This document shows, piece after piece, positions 10,410 to 19,817 of a stretch of DNA of 64,000 bases. How positions within the stretch are numbered: position 1 is the stretch's first letter; every line of letters starts with the position of its first letter. Under the pieces are notes generated by a model. The model had not been told where the DNA came from, did no database searches, and saw only the letters and a list, made by a program, of their open reading frames with translations. Both the position numbers and the translations under genes were made by a program. The stretch is from contig CM077006.1 in the NCBI GenBank assembly GCA_039090855.1, positions 48,183,336 to 48,247,335 of the forward strand, written 5' to 3'. The DNA is from Macrothele yani (taxonomy: Eukaryota > Arthropoda > Arachnida > Araneae > Macrothelidae).

Positions 10410-10980
10410 GAGTTCGGGCTCAATTTTAAGAGCCTGAGCCCGAAGCATGACAGCCCGAAATCTATGATTAATCTGTTTAGGCATTAAAAAAAAAAAATCT
10501 CTTTCCGACTTCCACTCTTTCCTTCCCGCGCAATTAACCGATGTCCTTCTCAGATGCAGAGTGGGAAAGGAATATCCATCTGTTTCTATGGTTTCTTTGA
10601 CCATTCATTTTTTTCTGAAATGTTTCGGGGGACCGGGCATCAGAAAAAATCAAGAGGCACAACGTCGTACATTGCTCAATAGAATTAGTAGGGAGCAAAA
10701 TTTCGTCAACTTTTACTATCTATAGTTCTTAAAGAAACTTTTCCTTCGCAGTAATTCATGGCCTATGGTATTTGTTACCCAAGCCCGTAATGAATAATAG
10801 CCTTGCCGAGTTCCCACTAAATATATAGACCCAGTTGCCGAAGAATTCTATTTAACAACTAGAAAGTGTGCTCTCTCAGAGCCCGAGCCCGAACTTCAGT
10901 AAGTATAATGCAGCCCGAACCCGGTTCGGGCCCAGGCTCGACTTGGGGCTCGGGCTTAGCCCGTCTCAGTACTGCTGCCC
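10410..10980. repeat. GCCCGA-rich non-autonomous repeat, class uncertain
   Basis: Both ends are crowded with GCCCGA and its reverse complement TCGGGC: gttcgggctc and gcccgaagc near 10412-10460, then a dense cluster at 10878-10965. The AT-rich middle has no coding signal. End clusters of short repeats in opposite orientations are typical of subterminal repeats in hAT-like non-autonomous elements. I could not find a target duplication, so the class is a guess. Confidence 0.4.
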
Positions 10981-11182
10981 ATCACCCCTAACTCTGTTTT
11001 TTCTACCTAGCGTAAATCTGTGAAAGATACCTTCAAAATAGAAACGCAAACGCGTTTTTTTTTTTTTTAATGAACGTGTTCAAACTAATACTTTGATTTA
11101 CTGTATACTTTTATGATATGACGCTTTCATGAAAGTTAATTTTAATAGTAATATCGAATTTATTTTACAGTCTGTTGAACAT
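10981..11182. other. No gene recognised
   Basis: Mostly AT-rich sequence with a T homopolymer at 11057-11068. Nothing supportable. Confidence 0.5.
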
Positions 11183-11390
11183 TCACTGGGTCTAAGCAAT
11201 GGCTTCTGATCATTCGTCCAAAATGGGTCCGGGTTCCAATCCCGGTGAGGCATGGATGTTGTGTTTGTCTTACGGCGCTGGCTCTCTCCCTTCCCTGGAA
11301 CCAGTGGCTCTAAATTAGGGACGGGCGATTGCTTATAGCCCACTGAGTTGCTCACCGTATTCGCTAAACCTACAACAACAGAAAAAAAAA
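11183..11390 (+). mobile_element. tRNA-derived SINE, diverged copy
   Basis: Shares the SINE body of the cleaner copies: ctgatcattcgtcc, then gggtccgggtt, then tggaaccagtggctctaaat and tagggacgggcgattgctta, with an A-rich 3' end. The tRNA-like head is truncated or altered (box A region tgggtctaagcaatgg). No clear target duplication. Confidence 0.85.
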
Positions 11391-11777
11391 TATATCATTG
11401 ACTGAGTGGCCACTTCATTTGAGAAGCAGCCACATACATGGATCAGCACTTTCTCTGTGAAGTAATATGCTTAGTCACTGTAACATTTTAAATAGCCGTT
11501 TTCCTTGGAAGAATTCTAATGTACTCTGAATGGTCACTTTATTAGGTGCCTCTCATTTGTATGTCTGTGGAAAAGAACATTTATTCTCATTTCATTGCTG
11601 AAATCTATTTGAAGCGCTGAAATATGGCAGCAGTTATTCATTAAATTGCACGAATGTTGAAGTTTCAGTTTTTTCGACCGATTTCTTTAGAATATGAACT
11701 TTTTCTCCGTGAATTTAGAGCTTCAGAAATGTCCACCCACATTGGTATGATTTTGTTGCTTTTTCTCACCCATTTAA
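11391..11777. other. No gene recognised
   Basis: AT-rich spacer between two SINE-related copies, without long frames or repeats I can name. Confidence 0.45.
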
Positions 11778-11950
11778 TTTTTTTTTTTTTTTGTTTCGAG
11801 GTTTAACGGCCACAGTGAGGATCTCGAAGTTTATAAGCAGTAGACCACCCCTAATTTAGGGCCAGTGGTTGAAGAAAACGGCATGTCTCGTCTGGGACTG
11901 GGCCTAGCTCTGACCGTTAGCCAGAAGCCCGCGGCTCGTACCCCTTAACA
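11778..11950 (-). mobile_element. SINE-tail relative with a different head, minus strand
   Basis: Minus strand, read from 11950 to 11778, this ends in aaccactggccctaaattag, then ctactgcttataa, then tggccgttaaacctcg and a poly-A (poly-T at 11778-11792). That is the 3' body of the common SINE. The 5' part (cgcgggcttctggctaacgg) is unrelated to the usual tRNA-like head. It may be a second SINE subfamily sharing a conserved tail. Confidence 0.6.
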
Positions 11951-12099
11951 ATTAAATTTAGAAGTAACATCTGAGACCAAGAACTTAATGTATTTAAATT
12001 CCATTATTCTAAGATGTGATAAATTTCAGTGTCCCACAGTTTTTGTCAGGTTAAACTTTTGTTCAGTGTAGTTCTACTTCAAGCTACACTCTGTGTGAA

Positions 12100-12370
12100 T
12101 ATACCTACCTATCCCAGCACTGCCAGCAATGGCCCAGCACTATGTTGCCTCAGCCGAACCGTCAATAAAATGTCCGGGCGGCCAGCAGTTCAGGCCAACA
12201 GTTGGCACCCTATCAGTTGTCATATGCCACAACAGGGCCATCAGTTATCCATCACAGGCAGTAGCTGCCACAAGTGGCCCTGCAAGCACGTCCCAGAAAT
12301 GATGGCCAGCCTAATGTGGTCCGCTAGTTTGCCGGTAGTGGCAGCCGGCAACCACGTGACGTAACTAATG
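12100..12370. repeat. CAG/TGGC-rich block, unplaced repeat
   Basis: Unusually GC-rich for the region, with many copies of ccagca, tggcca and tgccag. A similar block at about 13440-13690 shares cagttatccatcac and the same word bias, so both may be copies of one interspersed family. No coding evidence. Confidence 0.35.
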
Positions 12371-12439
12371 GCTTGCCGAATCCGCCAATTTCCCAGAAGT
12401 AGTCATAAAAAAAAAAAAAAAAAGGATAACCGCAGTTCT

Positions 12440-12625
12440 CCAAAGCAACAACTCTTTTTTTCCCCCTCCCCTTACGAAACTTGTAAATATAGCACTGCGC
12501 TAGAGAAATTTTCTCAACAGACCGGAAAAACGCCCGTTTGGATTTAGGTGGATATGAACCTGGGCTGTCTGCGTGGTGGGCGAGCTCTCTACCGACCGGA
12601 CTAATTTGCCCCGCACGAGTGTGTG
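12440..12625 (-). mobile_element. Second tRNA-derived SINE candidate, minus strand
   Basis: On the minus strand the head reads like a tRNA: a box A-like tagtccggtcggtagag near 12600 and a box B-like aggttcatatcc near 12560, followed by a non-tRNA body of about 100 bp that ends toward a T/C-rich tract at 12450-12470. The head differs from the common SINE of this window. No target duplication seen. Confidence 0.5.
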
Positions 12626-13187
12626 CTTGAAGCTGTCTGTTTCGTGCGGAATGTGTAATCGAATAGTTCTTTCATTTTACAATATTGCGAGGTATTTTTC
12701 ATAAGTCAGTTTCATATAATTCATAAATGTATTTTTTCAACGTAACGATAGTTTTTTTTTACCTTAAAGGAACTTCACTCATTTTCAAGGAGTGTACCAA
12801 CTTAAAGTTGTTTTCCAAAGTTTTGTACCGTCCTTGTGGTCTTGAAAGGCGATTGTTGAATTAATATATATTTACCCGGGTACATGTCATATTCTGTTAC
12901 ATTTTTAACGTTGTATCTTTCTTTTCCGTTGTCCAAAGCTGCATTTGTTTTAAAGAGGAAAGATATTTTATTTTACTTCTCGTTATTTTTAGATGCGAAT
13001 TCCTCCCAGTCTTGTGTATTCAACCCATGGATGAGTGAGTACATTATATCCACAGCGTTCCTTTTTTTTTCTTTCAAATAATTAATAAATTTTGTACGTG
13101 TATAATTTTTTTCTTCCAACAAACGTTTTTTTTTCATGTTTTTCCAGGACATTTGTTTCAAGCGGTTTTAAATTTTTCTTGTTATTC
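12626..13187. other. No gene recognised
   Basis: AT-rich DNA with short frames only, and no splice-bounded coding segment I trust. Confidence 0.5.
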
Positions 13188-13232
13188 ACCCACTCAATTC
13201 CATGAGTTGTTATTCATGGGAATGGAGTGGGT
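13188..13232. repeat. Perfect-ended hairpin
   Basis: cacccactc at the left pairs with gagtgggtg at the right, and the stem continues inward with attccatga against tcatgggaat, about 20 paired bases with few mismatches around a short loop. It could be the relic of a tiny palindromic element; its function is unknown. Confidence 0.6.
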
Positions 13233-13420
13233 GTATTTCATGGCTGTAATCTAATATTTCATGGCTTATTCTGATATCTTCGTCGACGTGGAATTTCATT
13301 AGGAAATGAATCCGCCTCTCTACATATTGATTTTTTTCTTAAGATCCACTAAAATAACACGATGGCGATAGCGTCGTCTTCAACTACCTGGTACCATAGA
13401 GACACAGCAAGTGTTGCTTC

Positions 13421-13432
13421 TGCGCATGCGCA
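13421..13432. promoter_or_regulatory. NRF1-type palindrome TGCGCATGCGCA
   Basis: An exact match to the palindromic NRF1 consensus, in a locally GC-rich block (13400-13690) that ends in gatataaaac near 13676. A palindrome plus a TATA-like box suggests a promoter, but no transcript or first exon can be assigned. The block may equally be a repeat related to 12100-12370. Confidence 0.35.
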
Positions 13433-13439
13433 GTCTCGT

Positions 13440-13690
13440 TGCTTCCACATGCTGTTGGGTTTGCATTGGTTGCCAGCAACGGGCCACTAGTGGCACTTGC
13501 TTGGAGGCCCGGAATTCACGGCGATGCTGCAGAGCCATCAATGGCTCGCCAATTGATAGCGTTGCCACCAACGGATCGCTACCGGGCCGTGAGCGGCAGA
13601 TTTCAGCTAGCAGTTATCCATCACTGCCAGCTGGTGGCCAGCAGTTTCCCAGCACTTGTGTTTTTGCTGGGATGGATATAAAACGGGAGT
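13440..13690. repeat. CAG/TGGC-rich block, second copy
   Basis: Same word composition as 12100-12370 (tggcca, ccagca, gccagc) and the shared phrase cagttatccatcac. Probably a second, diverged copy of one unplaced family. Confidence 0.35.
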
Positions 13691-13950
13691 TTACTTAATA
13701 TAGCTACCATTCAGTGTACTGCTGATTTGGAGTTAGTTGTAATACTTCACTTTTATATGAATGAGAATTGCCTTTATAAACGTACTCCAATAACTTCAAC
13801 TCAAACACAAATAACTTCAACTCAAACACGACAATAATATATGTTTATGAAACGACATATTTCTTCAACAATACTTTGGTATGCTTCTGTGAAGGTTATC
13901 ATCGCAAATGCTCAGTGGTGCCGGTGTAAGCACGGTTGTAAACCAGATAA

Positions 13951-14171
13951 GCCGCCCCGCGCAGTAGTCTAAGCGATGGCTTCTGATCATTCGTCCGAAA
14001 GGGGTCCGGGTTCGAATCCCGGTGAAGCATGAATGTTGTGTTTGTTTGTCTTACAACACTGGCTCTCTCCTTTCCCTGGAACCAGTGGCTCTAATTTAGG
14101 GACGGGTGACTGCTTATAGCCCATTGAATTGCTTGCGGTGGTCGTTAAACCCCAATAAAAAAAAAAAAAAA
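13951..14171 (+). mobile_element. tRNA-derived SINE with target duplication
   Basis: Begins gccgccccgcgcagtagtct (box A region) with box B gggttcgaatcc, then the common body and a poly-A tail. Imperfect 9-bp flanking repeats (accagataa on the left, actagataa on the right) mark the insertion. The head has lost a few bases compared with the consensus ggtggcgcagtggtctaagg. Confidence 0.9.
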
Positions 14172-14250
14172 ACTAGATAACAACAGAATGAAACTTCGTA
14201 GTACAAAAATAGGTAGATGTTGCTTTTTCTGCATGATGGACAGGGATTTA

Positions 14251-15435
14251 TGCCGATGAGCAATTCCATTATGACCACTCCCAGCTTAGAGAAATGTGCG
14301 CGCCTGGAGACCGAACGGTGGCGCAGGTGAAGTTCACAGAGCAGTATACATACAACACGAGGACCGGCTTTCGGTTAATAGAGTGTTAGGAGTCAAAATG
14401 GAAAAAGCTGCCAATTTATCGGAGTTTGATATAAAGGACAAATTGTGATTGCACGGCGCCTTGGAACTGCGATCTCGGAAGCGGCGTGGCTTGTTCACGT
14501 GCCGCTGTAGCGAGTACGTATCAAAAGTGGTGCACATATGGCCAAACGACTAACCCTCATCCGCAGCTCATTGATGCCAGAGGGGAGCGGAGGCTGTCAC
14601 GCATTATTCATAGAACCGCAGGGCACAGTACGACAAATCAGCCGCAGCTACAACAGTGGTGATCAGGGAAATATGTCATAGTACATAGTTCATCGCAGCC
14701 CTTCTGCGCATGAGCCTACGCAGCTGAAGACCCAGCCGGGCCCCCATGCTCACTGCACGTCATTGCCAACAACGCATGAAATGGGCCCAAGATCTAGAGT
14801 GGACCGTAACTAATGGGAAGAAAGTGGCCTCGTCTGACGAATCAAGATTCCTGGTGCATCACATAGACGGCCGAGCGCGGATACGCCGATTACCAAAGGA
14901 GGCTATGGCACCTGGATGCACTGTTGGGCGGAAGCAGGCCGGCGGTGTTATGCTGTGGGCGATGTTTTCTTGGGACACTTTAGGCCCCATTATCCTAATA
15001 GCACAATCCCTAACATCAGGTATCTGAACATCGTTGCGGACCAAGTTCACCCATTCATGGCAACTGTTTTCCCTGCTGGTGATGGCCATTACTAACAGGA
15101 TAATGCGCCATGCCACACTGCCAGAATCGTCATGGAGTGGTTGGAGGAACAAGATGGTGACTTTCTGTTAATGCCCTGGCCTCCAAATTCATCTGACATG
15201 AACCCAATCGAACATTTGGAGTTCGACTTTGAAAGCGGGTTCGCGCTGAATCATTACCACCCCGAAATGTACGAGAACTGTAGGATCTGCTGTTGACATT
15301 ATGGTACCAGATATCCCAGGATACCTATCGCCACCTCATCGAATCGATGCCTCGCCGAGTGGCCGCTGTTTTTCGGGCTAAAGGTGGTCCTACAGCTTAT
15401 TAGGTAGGTGGTCATAATGTAATGGGTCATCGGTG
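14251..15435 (+). mobile_element. Tc1-like transposon, family B copy 2
   Basis: The left end tgccgatgagc...ccattatgaccac and the right end gtggtcataatg...catcggtg are inverted repeats bounded by TA (14249-14250 and 15436-15437). The size of 1185 bp is typical of the superfamily. It carries a decayed transposase. Confidence 0.88.
14398..15403 (+). pseudogene. Tc1-B transposase pseudogene
   Basis: Opens MEKAANLSEFD but the frame is lost within 20 codons. The longest clean piece (14746-15027) runs from the second DNA-binding region (RHCQQRMKWAQD) through the first catalytic Asp (VASSDESRFLVHH) to GGVMLWAMFSWDTLGP. The second Asp lies in a shifted QDNAPCH-like block near 15098-15118, and SSDMNPIEHLE near 15190-15220 covers the last acidic residue with tryptophan replaced. 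Several stops are present. Confidence 0.82.
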
Positions 15436-15774
15436 TATATGCACCCTCCTAACACCCTTCCAACATACCCCACACTGTATGAGCCCCTTTTTATCTTCAT
15501 ATAGCACAGTTGTCAATAGCAGTTAGCATTTTACATGCATTCCTCAGCTTTACATATTGTATCTTTTACCACAAAGTGATATTTTTAAAAATATTAAATA
15601 ATTGTATATAGCAGTTTAATATTTCTTTTTTAGTTTTTATTATTTAAATCGTGTGTTTAAAGTCAGTCATTACAACCGTAAAACATATGTGTGTCTTTCT
15701 TCATTTTAGTCTGTTACAGATGTATACTTGTGACTCATTTCATTATATGCAAGATTTTTGAAAATATCTGTATC
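15436..15774. other. No gene recognised
   Basis: AT-rich DNA between Tc1-B copy 2 and the tandem duplication. No feature I can support. Confidence 0.5.
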
Positions 15775-16482
15775 TACTGTTTTAGCAACCCATGTTAAAA
15801 TTTCTTTGCCCTTGCCTTGTTTAGGGAAGAACTTAGGCATGAGAGATAAAAAAAAAAAAAAAAGAAACTGCCCCAAAACAAAGTAGCCGCATGAAATGTT
15901 TGGAAAAAAGATTCCGGGTTATAACCGTTCTTGACAATAAAAAACTTCAGCAGTTCTCTATTTTTTAATCCTAGGTTTAAAGCCTAAAAATTCTATATTA
16001 TCTAAAGTATTCGGACACCACAATGTTTTGGGACAAATGGATGTACTATCGCAATTAGTAGTTTGTCGGTCCACCTTTTGCTTGTATGGCAACGGCAACA
16101 TGTCGAGCAATACTCTCAACCAATTTACTACTGTTTTAGCAACCCATGTTAAAATTTCTTTGCCCTTGCCTTGTTTAGGGAAGAACTTAGGCATGAGAGA
16201 TAAAAAAAAAAAAAAGAAACTGCCCCAAAACAAAGTAGCCGCATGAAATGTTTGGAAAAAAGATTCCGGGTTATAACCGTTCTTGACAATAAAAAACTTC
16301 AGCAGTTCTCTATTCTTTAATCCTAGGTTTAAAGCCTAAAAATTCTATATTATCTAAAGTATTCGGACACCACAATGTTTTGGGACAAATGGATGTACTA
16401 TCGCAATTAGTAGTTTGTCGGTCCACCTTTTGCTTGTATGGCAACGGCAACATGTCGAGCAATACTATCAACCAATTTCCGG
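15775..16482. repeat. 354-bp tandem duplication across a transposon end
   Basis: Two nearly identical units, 15775-16128 and 16129-16482, start tactgttttagcaaccc and end accaattt. Each includes roughly 230 bp of flanking DNA (with an A homopolymer of slightly different length) followed by the terminus of Tc1-C (aaagtattcggacacc). Only the second unit continues into the transposase gene, so the duplication happened after Tc1-C inserted. Confidence 0.92.
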
Positions 16483-17500
16483 TAGGTCTCGAAAGGAATG
16501 ACTCAACATTCGTCCACCAAAGCTGCTGCCAGAGGGGAGAGCGGAGACTGTCGTTGGTGTCGATTTCGTATCTGTCACTCCAGTTTATCCCAGAGGTATC
16601 CTATGGGATTAAGATCGGGACTCTGAACATGCCAGTCTAACAATTCCACCTCATTTTCAAGAAACCAGTCCTGCACACCCCGTGCAGTGTGGCAGGGAGC
16701 TCGATCGTGTTGGAAGAGACAACGGTCATTTCCATAATACTGCCATATTGTTGGTTGGGTAGAATTATTTAGAAGGTCGAGGTACACTTCAGAGTTCATA
16801 GTTTGTGGTACAATGACAAACGGGCCGAGTCCCATCCACGAAAAACAACTCGTATCATGATGGAACCTCCGCCGAACTTAACATTTAGAAGAACACAGTC
16901 CGATGAAAATCGTTCGCCGGTCTGTCGCCAAATCCAAACACGCCCATCAGATTGAAAGTGTGAAAAATGTGACTCATCACTCCAAAGAACAGCTTTCCAG
17001 TCGCCCACAAACAAATCACGGGAGACAACCACTCCAAACTGCGCTTCGCATTCACGGTAGTGATGTGTGACTTGTGTGTCGCTGCTCTACCATAATAACC
17101 CACATTGTGCAACTCTTTGCGGATAGTTATGGTACTAACCGAGCCATTACAAGCATTTCCTATTTCAGCAGGGGTGGAAACGGCAGAGGAAGAAAGCGAT
17201 TTCTTAGCATGGCTCTTCTGTCCCGTTCCGTCAGTTTGTGCTGCCTTACTGAACGTTTTGCTGCTGTAGTTGCACCTTCCTGCTTCCATCTCTTCATGAC
17301 ATCACTTACAGTCGATTTTGGTATGTTTAGTTTAGCTGCAATGCACCATATGAAAACGTTACTCGGTTGACATCCTATGACCAGCCCATGCTGGAACTCA
17401 GAAATTTCATGTCTCTGCTTCAAAATTACTGATAACTAATAAATTCGAAATCTGCTGTATTTGCACGATTTATACACAAGATTACGACACTAAGTGATCT
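16351..17500 (-). mobile_element. Tc1-like transposon, family C
   Basis: The terminus aaagtattcggacacc at the low-coordinate end and a minus-strand Tc1 transposase identify the element. The high-coordinate boundary is uncertain because the sequence up to 17500 recurs at 27173-27244 next to the second Penelope copy. A deletion derivative with the same terminus (gtgtccgaatacttt) sits at 27173-27395. Confidence 0.75.
16400..17423 (-). pseudogene. Tc1-C transposase pseudogene
   Basis: Begins MKQRHEISEFQHGLVIG and continues with AKLNIPKSTVSDVMKRWKQE, a two-part helix-turn-helix. The frame shifts near 17160. The next piece has AVLWSDESHFSHFQSDGRVW with the first catalytic Asp near 16990-17010, then LFQHDRAPCHTARGVQDWF near 16690-16720 with the second Asp, and a DLNPIGYLWDKL-like end in which the catalytic Glu of NPIE is replaced by Gly. 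Multiple frame breaks plus the missing Glu make it inactive. Confidence 0.83.
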
Positions 17501-17504
17501 TAGA

Positions 17505-18112
17505 TGAGATGTTTATTTCGTAAAAATGATATGTTAAAAACATATTTTAAAATTAAAACCATGAGATCTTTCAACCTTACGTTAAGGTCATCTTCAGATG
17601 GAGGCCCCATTAAAAGATATTTGCAAGGAACTTCGTTATAAATACTGTCAAGATAAGAGTTTAAGTGACGTAAATACAAGCGTGAGGCGTAGATAGTTCT
17701 GCGCAGAACACATGTGCGTGAGTAAACCCAGGAATATCTAACCATCCACCCTCCCCCCAAGAAGATCCCAACAAAATATAGCCATAAACAATAAAAACAA
17801 ACCAAGTATTATATCCCCCTCTCCACCCACCCCTCCCACATAACCCCCTCCCTTAAAATACCATAAGACAGAGAGCAAAAACATCATAGAATTACAACAT
17901 TAAAACAGTTAATATGAAAGTAACAACTGAGTGAGATACAAGAGCTTTACTATTATCAAAAAATAATAAAATTTGTACTTAAAAGTGCATATTCACAGAA
18001 TTTGTTGCCATGGCAGCATGATTTGACAAGGGGTGTCATCGTTGCAAACTTTGTTCTTGAAAGTGTGAATGCAAAGTCTCTCAGCAAAAAGCGTCTGGAA
18101 CTTTCTTTATTA
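17505..18112 (-). mobile_element. Penelope-like element 1, minus-strand copy, 3' part
   Basis: Reverse complement of the plus-strand PLE 3' end at 26560-27172: the same coding end (LFAESL, then IHTF, then CNDDTPCQI), the same purine/pyrimidine-biased 3' untranslated region and the same terminal hairpin. Coding sequence stops abruptly at the TA where Tc1-D begins and resumes at 25341. Two separate halves of one PLE are therefore split by the nested Tc1-D and L1/Tx1. Confidence 0.85.
17559..17600 (-). ncRNA. Hammerhead-ribozyme-like motif at PLE 3' end (copy 1)
   Basis: Minus strand contains CTGAAGA, then a 6-bp stem with an ACG loop (ACCTTA/TAAGGT), then GAAA, and short CAT/ATG arms outside. 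This is the order of the hammerhead core (CUGANGA, stem II, GAAA). Departures are one extra base after the CUGANGA box, a wobble instead of G:C at the stem base, and a stem III too short to be stable. The same motif is kept in copy 2 at 27069-27112. Confidence 0.4.
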
Positions 18113-18255
18113 CACTGGCGGAAAGTGAAAAAGAACACCAAGAAGGAGACTTCTGATACCAACGAAATTTATACAGCATAATAACGGAATACAGAGAGGA
18201 TAACGTGATCAAAACATTATGGCAAACTGAAAATTAACATTTCCATGTAACATGG

Positions 18256-19268
18256 TTAGTACGAGGTTGAACCGCCATGAACTGCGTCACACTGTGCAAT
18301 TCTGGCATGGAGTCTGTCGTACAGATGTTGGATGTAAGTTTCGGGTATTGAGTTCCAAGCATCCTCAACCTGGACGCGTAAATCGGGGATGGTCGTGGCT
18401 GGCCGTGGAGACCGGATAAGTTGTTGTTCCATAAAATCCCAAACGTGCTCAATGGGGGACAAATCCGGTGAACGTGCAGGCCATGGAAGTTGTCTCACAC
18501 CCTGAAGTGCATGTTGCGTTGCACGTGCCGTGTGTGGGCGTGCGTTATCTTGCTGGAAAACACCACGATGGACCGACCTTACAAATGGCACAACAACATG
18601 CTGAATGATGTAGGAGGTGCTGTTTAACGTACCCGGTACAAACACTAGTTGTGTACGGGAGTGATAGCTGATCGCTCCCCACACCAGGAGACCAGGTGTA
18701 AGCCCTGTGTGTCGCTGGCGGATGCAAGAAGGGTGGAGATGCTCCCCTGTGCGTCTGCAAACACGCATACGGCCATCGGAGGCTCCCAAGCAGAATCTGC
18801 TTTCATCACTGAACACGACAGATCGCCATTGCGTTCTCCAGTGCAGACGTTGGCGACACCACTGCAGCCGTTCCTGACGGTGGGCTGGAGTCAGAGGTAC
18901 ACATGCCATAGGCACACGTGCACGTAGTCCTGCATCCAGTAGACGGTTGCGGATTGTTCGCATAGTCACCTTAGGTGCAACGGCAGCTCGGATTTGCGTC
19001 GCAGTGGATGTTCTGGTTGACAACGCCGCTCTCTTATGCGTCGATCGGTCCGCTCATCAGTCCGTCTGTGACTCCCTGCTCCACGTCTTCTCGTCTGGGA
19101 ATGTTCCTCGGATCATCTACGCCACCATCATACCACCACCGATACTTTCCGTCTAATTTGCTCCGCAATACGACGATACGACCACCCGGCCCCGCGGAGT
19201 TCGACTAGACGACCTCGCTCAAAGTCCGATAACTGCTGAAATCGTACACGTCTTCCATGTCCAGGCAT
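18256..19268 (-). pseudogene. Tc1-D transposase pseudogene
   Basis: Begins at the ATG 12 bp from the L1/Tx1 insertion (MPGHGRRVRFQQLSDFERG) and has a two-part helix-turn-helix with stops near residues 47 and 52 and a frameshift near 19025. The remaining 255 codons are open and contain VVFSDESRFCLG, VFQQDNARPHTAR and SPDLSPIEHVWDF, so all three acidic residues of the DD34E triad are present. It ends HGGSTSY, a typical Tc1 C-terminus. The promoter-side 5' region was displaced to about 25118-25338 by the insertion. Confidence 0.9.
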
Positions 19269-19817
19269 TACAGCTTCTTCTCAGTTAGTGAACTGGGGTA
19301 CAGCACAAGGCTGTACACTGTTCTGCTGAAACCCATATTATGGGTCAGCCAAGGCACTATCATAATCGAAGTGAAACACACACACACACACAAAAAGAAA
19401 AGAAACTACTTACCTTACTTACCAAACTCGGAAGACGAAACACAAGCAATAACACTTTTAGGGAAGAAGTATCTCTGAAAACAGGGTGGATGTGCTTAGA
19501 GAAAAGGTGGACCCACATCTAAGCACCTCCAACCAAAACAAAAGCATAAAAAGTCATTTGTCACACCCCTCCCCGCCCGAGAGGCATGACAAAGGCGCAG
19601 GAAGTGGTGTGAACTGTCGTCCGAGAGGCACAACACCTGCCACAGACAACAGACAGAACAAAAGCGCTGGCCAAGCATAGACAAATGCAGACAAAGACAA
19701 TATATACACAGTAGAAAAGCATGTAAATACAATTCATGTGCAAACACAGGATCTAGACAAGCAAGTAAAAAGAGCAGCGGTCGTCAGGCATGCGACATGC
19801 TCCAACAGAAAACACAT

